Shown here piece by piece: positions 42,071-48,745 of a stretch of DNA of 48,745 bases (position 1 is its first letter; each line of letters begins with the position of its first letter). The notes below the pieces were generated by a model. That model worked only from the letters and a program-made list of their open reading frames with translations. It had not been told where the DNA came from and searched no databases. Source of the stretch: an uncultured Methanosarcinales archaeon (GTDB lineage: Archaea; Halobacteriota; Methanosarcinia; Methanotrichales; Methanotrichaceae). The stretch is from NCBI GenBank assembly GCA_903871465.1, contig CAIQHB010000035.1, positions 1 to 48,745 of the forward strand, written 5' to 3'. Made by a program: the position numbers and the translations under genes.

Positions 42071-45000
42071 CTAACTCGTAGCGGGCGGCAACTTACCTGA
42101 CCCCTTAAGCCACTGAGCAATAGGGGTAGAGGTAGGTGCGGGAGTTGGAACTATTTCGGATACTTTATCACCGCCCCATTCCAACTCCTGCGGCCAAATT
42201 TCTCTCCTCTTCTGTCCCGTGAAGTGGTTGCCATCCGGCGAGAAGGTTATCTCTATATTCCCTTGCGTCCGGTTAGTGTCGCTGTCTATGAAGGTGCCTG
42301 TAAAGGTGTTGCCGCTGATAGTTCCGACTATGTCCATAGCGATCACGTGAGGGGCCTTGAGAGTTATGGAGCTTCCTGATTGGTTCAGTATATAGAGGAA
42401 CGACAGCCCACTTCCATCCATCATTTTGACGCCATTAATTATAGTCCAGGTCTGCCACTTGCCGCTCAAGCCCATTGAAGATTCAGCTAGCAGAGCTCTG
42501 TTGCAGCCGTTGGTATCAAGTCTCTTCACTACTACCGTGGCGCTGCCCTTTGTGGTCACATCCCAGTTTACAGCGCCCGCCAGAGCGAGGTGTATCTTTC
42601 GGTCGCTTCCAATAGCTCCCTCTCCTTGAAGCTCGATGGCCACGTCCGCACCTTTTTTAGTCTCGACGCTCAGGATCTTTGCCGTTACCTTCCAGTCATT
42701 TGGATATGCTGGATCGTTTTTAGCGACCAAATCAATTCGGGCCAATCCCAGAGCAGAATCTATGTCTGGGAATGGCGTTAAGTTCAGCTTCTTGCGTTGG
42801 TCATTTATTACCTTGAAAACTGCCTCATCAATCGCAAGGATGCGGCCGCCCAGTTTTGGAGGCGCAGGCACCTTCTTGCCATCAATATCAACACTTGTCC
42901 TGGCATTCTGCACCAGTATATCCTTGATCTGGCCAGCCGTCAATTGGGGATTCAGGGCGCGGATCAGTGCTGCTGCGGAGGTTACCTGGGGCGTGGCCAT
43001 GCTGGTGCCTCCCAAACTACTCTTTATACCGCCTTTATTGTCGAAGCCGCTTACTGATTCTTCACCGGGAGCAGCAAGGGTCACCTCGAAGTTATTGCTG
43101 GCCATGTTACTGTTTGCTGTGTTGGAGCCATCGTTCATGATGTTGCCCACCGTGATCATGTTGGGTATTTGAAGGCCTCCCGGAAATGTTCGGGCTCCAT
43201 CCGGCGATATTCTTTCATTTCCCGCTGAACAAACAAAGAGCACATCAGGATGATCGTTGGCCATCTTTTCAAAGAACTGTTTGGAGGCCGCCGCAAAATT
43301 GGGATCGGCTTCACGATTGCCCCATGAACAGCTTATGATTTTTGCTCCATCGTTTACGCTTTTATTGATTGCTAACAAATCGCCAAAGGTATAGGTCTTG
43401 CCGTTTGTCCACGCAATCTTCGTTGGATCATTTGGATCTGGCGCACTCTCTGAATTTTCTCCATAAGGAGGAGCATAGTTATTGATCATGGACGTTTCTA
43501 GCTTGTCCCCGAGCGGCTCAGATGCTATGCCGGTTATTCCACCATTATCGGGGTTTGCGGCAATGATATTCATAACGCTCGTGCCGTGACTACCTGATAC
43601 AGTATAATCAGCTATAAGTTTCCCATCGCTATCGTATATTTTTCCCAAAGAATTCTGCAGCTCGGAATTTTGCTCACTTGTATCTATCTTCACCTTGCCA
43701 TTGAACTCATCATTTCCTTTGTAAAGACCGTCATCTACTACGCCTACATGCACTTTCGATAGGGAAAGACCCGAGACTCTTATCAGATCCCAAGCCCGCT
43801 GGACACCTATCATCTCATAGTCTTTGCCGCGACCTCCTTCGGTATAGACTGGATCATCCAGGGGAGAGCACTGTATTCCTTGAACAGTTGCATCGAGGAC
43901 GGCTTGTTGGTTGGGGAAGGCCAGCTCCACGTCAGGATCCTGCTTGGCCTTGGCCACGGAGTCTATCAATTCAACCTCGGTCGTGCCAGAGGTCTCGATC
44001 TGGTAGAGGTTAATGTAGTTAAAGAACCCTACAACCTGGCCTCCCAGGTCGGATGCCAAGCGATCGGCATCTGTCCGGCCTTTTCCTTCCTTCAGCATTA
44101 CTACTACCTGGTTGGCTGGGACCATGCCCCACTCCGAGGTCTGGATGAGGGATGCGGAGCTCGGGATCGCAATCTGGTCGGGTCCAACCTGGTACGAACG
44201 GCTCTGACTTCCGCTTGTTTTGGTAAGGCCGGGTTTTGCTCCGGGCTCGATATGACCCTCGACTTTGCTAAATCCACAATTGCTTGAGTCCGAGTTCTGA
44301 GACCAAGTGGAAGGATCGGAATCCACTATGGTATACGTTCCGGGGGGCAAAATTTCTTCAGGATGAGCGATCCACATGGCATTGGGCACGCCGCCCTGGC
44401 CCGAGTTGGTCTCTACATTCCACGGCCCGTATATTGTGCCATCCTCTTTTTGCAGGCCTATAGTTCCTGCCTCTGTGGTGCCACTCCCATAATTCCAGTG
44501 ATAGTTCTCGATGGAGCTGATGTAATAGCTCCGGTCAATCGTAAAGCTCGGACTGCATGATGGAGAGGAGTCAACAGAACCCGCGTTTCCGTTGTAGAAA
44601 ATCTCAGCGTTTTCGAGTTGCTGGCCATCAAAATCGCCACCTTCGTTTGCAGGCGTTCCTTTTGGGGATGCTATTTTGTCTTGTGCATCACTTTGTTGCG
44701 GTTCTATTTTTTCCAAAGCCGCTGTGGCTTCCTCTCGAACGGTAGCATCATCATCATCATCTAGCGCCTGTTTCAACGGATCCTTTGCCAGATTATCGCC
44801 GATTTCTCCGAGGGAATAAGCAGCTCTCCATCTGACTTCACTGTCTTTGTCGCTTAGAGCTTGAATCAATGGGTTCACTGCGTCATGACTCTTGAGCTGT
44901 CCTAGACCAATTGCGGCATTGGCTCTGACACTAGAATCAGCATCATCATCAAGTGCTCGGATCAATGGTTCCACTGCCTTCGTTTCATTGATCGCCCCAA

Positions 45001-45418
45001 GGCTTGCTGCAGCTGTACTTCTGACAACCGCATCATCGTCATCTAGAGCTCGAATCAAGGGATCTATTGCTTTTCTGTCTTTGATCCATCCCAGGGCGCT
45101 CGCTGCGCCAGCTCGAACCTCAGAATCTTCATCGCTTAGCGCCAGAATCAATGGATCTACCGTTCTTGCATCTTTTAGAACAAATAGAGCCCTTGTAGCA
45201 TCTACCCGGACACCGGAATTACTGTCATTTAATGCTTCTATCAGTGGCCCTAAGGCCCTTGGATCTTGGAGATTTCCAAGAGCCAATGCAGCATCAGCTC
45301 TGACTGTATCGTTTTGGTCTGTGAGACCTATGATGAGGTTATCGACATCATCTGCAAAAGCTGGAATTGCTAATAAAATTATCAGTGAGAGAGCGCTTGC
45401 ATACGACAGTATTCCCAT
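42071..45418 (-). CDS. Secreted HEAT-repeat / subtilisin-like protease fusion
   Basis: 1115 residues. Signal peptide (about 1-22); seven HEAT/PBS-lyase-type repeats of 31 residues (about 24-240, units like DPRALGPLIEALNDSNSGVR); a beta-rich domain (about 275-395, YYISSIENYHWNYGSG and PPGTYTIVDSDPSTWSQNS); a propeptide-like region; and an S8 subtilase core with Asp in GVVDDGL (about 559), His in GSHGTSVMN (about 610), oxyanion Asn in CSAGN (about 729) and Ser in GTSMATP (about 803). A C-terminal beta region ends in a Pro/Thr linker. The triad is intact, so it is probably active outside the cell. GAGGTAG precedes the ATG. HEAT repeats N-terminal to a subtilase are unusual. Confidence 0.88.
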   Translation of the reverse strand: MGILSYASALSLIILLAIPAFADDVDNLIIGLTDQNDTVRADAALALGNLQDPRALGPLIEALNDSNSGVRVDATRALFVLKDARTVDPLILALSDEDSEVRAGAASALGWIKDRKAIDPLIRALDDDDAVVRSTAAASLGAINETKAVEPLIRALDDDADSSVRANAAIGLGQLKSHDAVNPLIQALSDKDSEVRWRAAYSLGEIGDNLAKDPLKQALDDDDDATVREEATAALEKIEPQQSDAQDKIASPKGTPANEGGDFDGQQLENAEIFYNGNAGSVDSSPSCSPSFTIDRSYYISSIENYHWNYGSGTTEAGTIGLQKEDGTIYGPWNVETNSGQGGVPNAMWIAHPEEILPPGTYTIVDSDPSTWSQNSDSSNCGFSKVEGHIEPGAKPGLTKTSGSQSRSYQVGPDQIAIPSSASLIQTSEWGMVPANQVVVMLKEGKGRTDADRLASDLGGQVVGFFNYINLYQIETSGTTEVELIDSVAKAKQDPDVELAFPNQQAVLDATVQGIQCSPLDDPVYTEGGRGKDYEMIGVQRAWDLIRVSGLSLSKVHVGVVDDGLYKGNDEFNGKVKIDTSEQNSELQNSLGKIYDSDGKLIADYTVSGSHGTSVMNIIAANPDNGGITGIASEPLGDKLETSMINNYAPPYGENSESAPDPNDPTKIAWTNGKTYTFGDLLAINKSVNDGAKIISCSWGNREADPNFAAASKQFFEKMANDHPDVLFVCSAGNERISPDGARTFPGGLQIPNMITVGNIMNDGSNTANSNMASNNFEVTLAAPGEESVSGFDNKGGIKSSLGGTSMATPQVTSAAALIRALNPQLTAGQIKDILVQNARTSVDIDGKKVPAPPKLGGRILAIDEAVFKVINDQRKKLNLTPFPDIDSALGLARIDLVAKNDPAYPNDWKVTAKILSVETKKGADVAIELQGEGAIGSDRKIHLALAGAVNWDVTTKGSATVVVKRLDTNGCNRALLAESSMGLSGKWQTWTIINGVKMMDGSGLSFLYILNQSGSSITLKAPHVIAMDIVGTISGNTFTGTFIDSDTNRTQGNIEITFSPDGNHFTGQKRREIWPQELEWGGDKVSEIVPTPAPTSTPIAQWLKGSGKLPPATS

Positions 45419-45450
45419 AATTCTACCTCGATCAAAGTATAATTCAAGCC

Positions 45451-45465
45451 AATAAAAAGATATTT
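45451..45465 (-). promoter_or_regulatory. TATA region of the HEAT-subtilase gene
   Basis: On the minus strand AAATATCTTTTTATT predicts a start near 45432. The short leader then contains GAGGTAG (45423-45429) before the ATG at 45418. Confidence 0.5.
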
Positions 45466-45480
45466 CGGTTAGCCATTTTT

Positions 45481-45612
45481 GTGGTCTTTCCCGAACCAGA
45501 CCTCCCGGTTCACGCCTGGCATTCGTACCTCAGTATTAGTAGTGTCTGACCTTGAGTGCGGTAAGCCTCCCACTCAGACCTCCCACGAGCGGGGTTCTCA
45601 TCCGCCGCACGC
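45481..45612 (-). mobile_element. Possible TnpB/IS605-type right-end (omega-RNA-like) remnant
   Basis: On the minus strand several stems follow one another: GAGTG...CACTC around GGAGGCTTACCG, and GGTCT...AGACC around GGTTCGGGAA, with GGGAGGTCTGAGTGGG upstream. This arrangement resembles the conserved 3' region seen after archaeal IS1341/tnpB genes. No tnpB coding sequence remains; the hydrolase gene occupies that side. The call rests on remembered sequence style and is weak. Confidence 0.28.
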
Positions 45613-45665
45613 AAACTTTGGTAGCAGAAAATTTTCATAGCGGATCTTACTAGTTAGGGACCAAA

Positions 45666-45691
45666 GCCGGATCAGCGAGCTGAGATCCGGC
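45666..45691. terminator. Hairpin downstream of the hydrolase gene
   Basis: A perfect 8-bp inverted repeat GCCGGATC / GATCCGGC with a 10-nt loop lies about 50 nt past the hydrolase stop. On the minus strand it is followed by TTTGG rather than a long T run, so it may be a terminator or a repeat-element hairpin. Confidence 0.35.
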
Positions 45692-45739
45692 CTCGTTTAC
45701 CAGTATTATGTACCCTGCATATGAACCTCGAAAAAAAAA

Positions 45740-46594
45740 TTATTTGCTCAAGGGCGACTCATCCATGCCGAGAAACGTGAGTGCGTTCTCCCCGTACTCG
45801 ACGGGTGCATATTGGGACCCGGCATGCGGGAGTCCCTTGAATCGCACGAGCCACGATCCGTTGATCTGCCCAGTCATTCGGACTGAAACCACCTCGGGAG
45901 TTGTATTGTCTGAGGTACCCACAACGAGCATAACATCCTTTCGGATACCGGAAAGACCGTTATATGTTCCATTCCACGCGAGGTCTGCCTGCGCCTCTTC
46001 GCGGATGCCGTGAGAATAGGTGGGATCGACATTAACCGCTTCAATGATCCCTAGCAGTCTTTTTGTCTCGGGAATCCGGATGCTGTATGACGCAGAATCC
46101 AGGACCAGTTTTCGTACGCGTTCCGGGTGATCGATGACTAGCTGCTGAGAGATCGAAGATCCCATGGAGACCCCATATACATGCATGCTGCCATAGCCGA
46201 GAGCAGTCATCAGCCCGGCAACATCATCTGCGTACTGGGCAATAGAGGGTGTCGCATTATTGTCACTGCTGTATCCCATCCCCCGGTGGTCATAAGTATA
46301 GACATGGTATTTCGTGGCAAGGATGCCAATGAAGGTCTGGTTCCATCCATTCATGGTGCCTCCGAATCCCGTGACCATCAAGAGCGGTTCACCGGATCCG
46401 AACTCACGATATCCTAGCGTAACCCCGTTGACATGTGCATACTGGACGGGTGTGTCGTTGAACGATACGGCCTGAGATCGATCAACTGTCTGACTTGCGG
46501 CCTGGACGATGCCGGAGATACCCATAAACCCCGCCGTTGCGAGGAGGCAGATTGTGACGGCAATTACCAGGGTATAAATCTGTGTCTTGCTCAT
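45740..46594 (-). CDS. Exported alpha/beta hydrolase
   Basis: 284 residues. An N-terminal helix (IYTLVIAVTICLLATAGFMG) acts as signal or anchor. The alpha/beta-hydrolase fold follows, with the oxyanion region VTGFGGTMNGW, nucleophile S143 in GVSMGSS, acid D229 in GTSDNTTP and H257 in GLPHAGSQ. The substrate is unknown; esterases, lipases and haloperoxidase-like enzymes share this pattern. It has its own promoter (TAATTATTTTA at 46657-46667, minus strand) and GAGGT before the ATG. It stands alone in a gene-poor region. Confidence 0.87.
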   Translation of the reverse strand: MSKTQIYTLVIAVTICLLATAGFMGISGIVQAASQTVDRSQAVSFNDTPVQYAHVNGVTLGYREFGSGEPLLMVTGFGGTMNGWNQTFIGILATKYHVYTYDHRGMGYSSDNNATPSIAQYADDVAGLMTALGYGSMHVYGVSMGSSISQQLVIDHPERVRKLVLDSASYSIRIPETKRLLGIIEAVNVDPTYSHGIREEAQADLAWNGTYNGLSGIRKDVMLVVGTSDNTTPEVVSVRMTGQINGSWLVRFKGLPHAGSQYAPVEYGENALTFLGMDESPLSK

Positions 46595-47166
46595 GGAAAA
46601 ACCTCATAGCCGATTAACCGTTAAGAAATCGGTTGTGACTCTATTGGGCCAACCCTTAAAATAATTAACTCCTGTTTGGGGGACCATAAATCCGCCTTTT
46701 TTTGACTGCCCGATTGGTTCACAGTTTATTCAAATATTATGCACAAAGTGTGTGGTGTTATCCATATTTGATTATACAACATTCAAGGCCATAAAAGACA
46801 CTACAGATATTATTATAAATACACATTTCGACCTCGTAACCCCCCGATGTTGCGCGCCGGATTCTGCCGGGATTGTTGAATTCAGCTGATTCTAGTTAAT
46901 CGACAACAGGCAATTGCCGTGAATTCATTCCATAGAATATGGACTGACCAGGTGGGAAGATGTGATTTTAGAGCCAGTTAGAAGCTGGCTGGGGAAATGG
47001 AGTGAATCCTGCAGCTTACACTCACCGCGCCGTCCTGCGATTAGAATCAGCCAACAAATCCCTGCGCGAAGTTATTATGCCAGTTGAATTCAGTGCGCCT
47101 TCATTCGGAGTGATTTCGTCCCATTGAACTGTCTTCAAGAACCGACCGGACCTCATTGTCGTGCTG
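46595..47166. other. Gene-poor stretch upstream of the hydrolase
   Basis: No gene could be supported. It contains the hydrolase promoter, an inverted repeat AACCG/CGGTT near 46616-46634, and a 6-bp hairpin AGCCAG-CTGGCT at 46972-46990 that is soon followed by GAGTG...CACTC. These may belong to a small structured RNA or be chance. The 46760-46830 part is strongly AT-rich. Confidence 0.35.
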
Positions 47167-47286
47167 CTATCTTAAAAGCAATTCCGCCAGGGGTCTGAGT
47201 CGATGGTGTAGTTCAATCGCTTCCTCAATCCAGGAACTCCTTTTCGATTTCAGTGAAGCATCATTTTCTATGAACCAGACTGGCTG
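47167..47286 (-). pseudogene. Short orphan coding fragment
   Basis: On the minus strand an open stretch reads VWFIENDASLKSKRSSW, then IEEAIELHHRLRPLAELLLR-stop. The helical, gene-like ending suggests the C-terminus of a lost protein. No start or family is recognised, and it overlaps the opposite-strand fragment beginning at 47274. Confidence 0.25.
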
Positions 47287-47456
47287 AGGCCCTCATCCCC
47301 AACGACGTGGGCTGCCTGGGGCTGGCCTTGCATGTGGACGTGCGCTCACGGGCGCGAGCGGCCAGGGGGCTGGCGGCCACAGTGCAGAGCAGGATGGAGG
47401 GAGCGAATCTGGCGCGAGAGATGGAGAATGGGATGAAGCTGTATTCGGCTGATTAG
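47274..47456 (+). pseudogene. GC-rich orphan C-terminal fragment
   Basis: Sixty codons open to a TAG at 47454, reading LAEALIPNDVGCLGLALHVD, then a basic/helical stretch ending EMENGMKLYSAD. The base composition is clearly richer in GC than the surroundings and the codon use resembles ordinary genes of this window. It lacks a start and is preceded by an in-frame stop at 47271, so it looks like a displaced gene end. The family is not recognised. Confidence 0.35.
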
Positions 47457-47692
47457 GAAAACCACGTTGAAGGCTTATGATCTGCCCTTTATGCCGGCAT
47501 CTCCTGGCATGAAAAGAGCTTCTTTACCATATGGGCTTCATTCTCGCGAAGCGGTAAGGACCATTTTCGGATGATGCATTTTACACGCACCAAATAATAT
47601 GATTAGGAAATGGGCCCCAGAAAATTTTTTTAAGGGCTCAGGCCAAGACCTGCAAGTTATGCATAGTCCCTTATGCAACCCATTCGGGTGGC
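47457..47692. other. Non-coding gap
   Basis: Nothing identifiable: AT-rich with short imperfect repeats (GCCGGCATCTCCTGGCAT near 47491). Two minus-strand ORFs that touch it have no family features. Confidence 0.4.
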
Positions 47693-47925
47693 CTAAATCC
47701 TCTTCTGCCAGAGTACCCATTCCAGCCACTATGAGAATGGAGATCAAGTAAAACTGAGTGGTTGCTGATATTGATCAATTGATCTTATTGCTATCGATTT
47801 CGACGATGCAGAACTTGGAGCGCAACATGAGGGAGATTGATGGTGAGAAGGTATTTATAATAATTTCATGTGGATTAAACGCTGTCGAAAAATTGAGGGA
47901 TGGCTTGCAGGTTACACATACTGCT
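47693..47925. repeat. Flank repeat, copy B (next to the HEAT remnant)
   Basis: A diverged copy of 41806-42040, in the same orientation. As with copy A, HEAT-coding sequence lies on its right (5' on the minus strand), so the two loci probably descend from one duplicated segment. Confidence 0.6.
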
Positions 47926-47966
47926 CAAGCTGGGATTAGCTATTATATCCCTTCGTCCACATGCGC

Positions 47967-48158
47967 TCATATAGGAGACGATCCCTGGCATTGTGCGCTA
48001 CTCTGTCGCCATCCTCGTTTTGTCAGAGCTTTTTTTGCTTCCGATCGGACATCCTCCTTTTCGTCCTTGAGAGCCTGGATTAAGGGTTCTACGGCTCGGG
48101 TATTGTTGATCTTTCCGAGGGCTGCGCTATTGGCCGCAAAGTTCCACTGATGCTCAAT
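47967..48158 (-). pseudogene. HEAT-repeat gene remnant
   Basis: On the minus strand the frame 48158-47967 reads NSAALGKINNTRAVEPLIQA, then LKDEKEDVRSEAKKALTK. This is one complete and one partial HEAT/PBS-lyase repeat very like those of the HEAT-subtilase gene (compare SLGAINETKAVEPLIRALDD). There is no start, and the part to the right is replaced by another gene whose last codons overlap it out of frame. Confidence 0.65.
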
Positions 48159-48745
48159 TCATGCGGATAATTCAACGCTATATGTTGATCGATATAGAAA
48201 TTGTAGCTCGACTCCTTGGAGACGTCTACGATCAAGTCAAATTTTATTTCGTCACTTCCCTGATCTAATTCTTTCGTTAGTTCTTTTACCTTTCCTGACG
48301 AGTTTTCAACCCAAACATCAACAGATGCACCCCTCCCCTTAGGGGATTTAGCCACGCCCGAAATCCTAAGCTGGTCTGCCTCAAGTACTCCTTCAAGCGA
48401 GCGGTGATTCGAGAGCTCGTTAATGGTATCAAGATTATCCGCTTCTACCTTTGTAATAGTGGCACCGGAAATCTCGTATTCGAGACTAAGATATGACTTT
48501 AATAATAATTTTCCTGAATTGCTTTGGGCTGTAATCCCGGGCTTCTTCTTCTCGGCAGGCTTCTGGTTATTAACTGGCGTAGCTACAGTTACATCCTTTG
48601 TGCAGGTCGTCGAACAGCCGTTGCTGTCGGTAACTGTGACGGATATCTGAGTTGTGCCTGCATCTCCGGCTGTCCAGGTGATCTCATTGGCTCCAGTTCC
48701 AGCCGTTATCGAGCCACCATTGATCGACCAATCATATGTTGCACC
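48089..48745 (-). CDS. Surface protein with PKD/Ig-like domain, 5' end outside the window
   Basis: The minus strand is open from the window edge for 218 codons. The first part (DWSINGGSITAGTGANEITW, SVTVTDSNGCSTTC) is a PKD- or Ig-like beta-sandwich. A KPAEKKKP linker and a second beta domain with an acidic pattern (TITKVEADNLDTINELSNHR, DVWVENSSGK, EIKFDLIVDVSKESSYNFYI) follow. The last ~18 residues are HEAT-remnant DNA read in the wrong frame, so the natural C-terminus was probably replaced by recombination near 48140-48160. A cell-surface role is inferred. Confidence 0.65.
   Translation of the reverse strand, partial: GATYDWSINGGSITAGTGANEITWTAGDAGTTQISVTVTDSNGCSTTCTKDVTVATPVNNQKPAEKKKPGITAQSNSGKLLLKSYLSLEYEISGATITKVEADNLDTINELSNHRSLEGVLEADQLRISGVAKSPKGRGASVDVWVENSSGKVKELTKELDQGSDEIKFDLIVDVSKESSYNFYIDQHIALNYPHELSISGTLRPIAQPSERSTIPEP

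Noticed and set aside
44698-45346. CRISPR-like or satellite DNA repeat of 93 bp
   Set aside because: The periodicity is that of in-frame HEAT repeats within a real coding sequence.
1-48745. CRISPR array, rRNA operon or replication origin
   Set aside because: No spaced direct repeats, no rRNA-like stretches and no Orc1/Cdc6 gene or origin-box cluster were seen.

Overview
This is archaeal DNA, most likely from a methanogen of the Methanosarcinales and probably Methanothrix (Methanosaeta)-like. The lineage is inferred. What can be seen is an archaeal S10/spc/alpha-type ribosomal protein cluster with archaeal members (S4e, L19e, L32e, Rnp1), aIF2-gamma, RpoE1/Spt4, a cytoplasmic heterodisulfide reductase operon (HdrA-FlpD, ferredoxins, HdrC, HdrB), TATA-box promoters with very short leaders, many GTG/TTG starts, and many secreted PKD, TPR, HEAT and beta-helix proteins.

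Layout. 1-2.6 kb: a broken beta-helix gene, thiL, and a secreted NosD-like/chagasin-like fusion. 2.7-6.2 kb: an information-processing operon on the + strand (aIF2-gamma, PIN nuclease, RpoE1, Spt4, dephospho-CoA kinase, S24e, S27ae). 6.3-8.5 kb: a stomatin/NfeD membrane protease pair. 8.5-9.0 kb: a transposase remnant and a tRNA-Ser(GGA) that appears to hold a 12-nt intron. 9.0-25.0 kb: one nearly gap-free minus-strand operon running from a SPOUT methyltransferase through L3...L15 to SecY, an EMC3-like membrane protein, Cmk and Cbf5. Most genes in it overlap by 4 nt or are a few bases apart.

25-36.4 kb is an accessory region of secreted and signalling proteins: a lipoprotein candidate, a fibronectin-III protein, a transglutaminase-PKD-TPR protein, a TPR protein, a pentapeptide-repeat membrane protein, a frameshifted CHAT protease, a GC-rich structured non-coding block, an orphan VapB whose VapC is deleted to a stub, a polytopic membrane protein, and a two-gene operon of a 3-TM protein plus a TIR-like/zinc-ribbon protein. 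A broken phosphoribosyltransferase follows.

36.4-41.8 kb is the five-gene hdr operon, with 4-nt overlaps throughout. It encodes HdrA fused to FlpD/MvhD, two ferredoxins carrying 2 and 6 cluster motifs, HdrC and HdrB: an electron path linking a flavin subunit to CoM-S-S-CoB reduction. 41.8-48.7 kb is again accessory. It holds a secreted HEAT-repeat/subtilisin fusion, an exported alpha/beta hydrolase, decayed fragments, and a second diverged copy of the sequence lying downstream of the HEAT-subtilase gene. That copy sits next to a HEAT-repeat remnant which has been joined to the end of another surface-protein gene.

The most distinctive items are the TIR-like/zinc-ribbon plus 3-TM operon, the HEAT-subtilisin fusion, the vapC deletion scar, the duplicated flank with its HEAT remnant, and the promoter-associated GC-rich non-coding block. 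No CRISPR array, rRNA gene or intact insertion sequence was seen.
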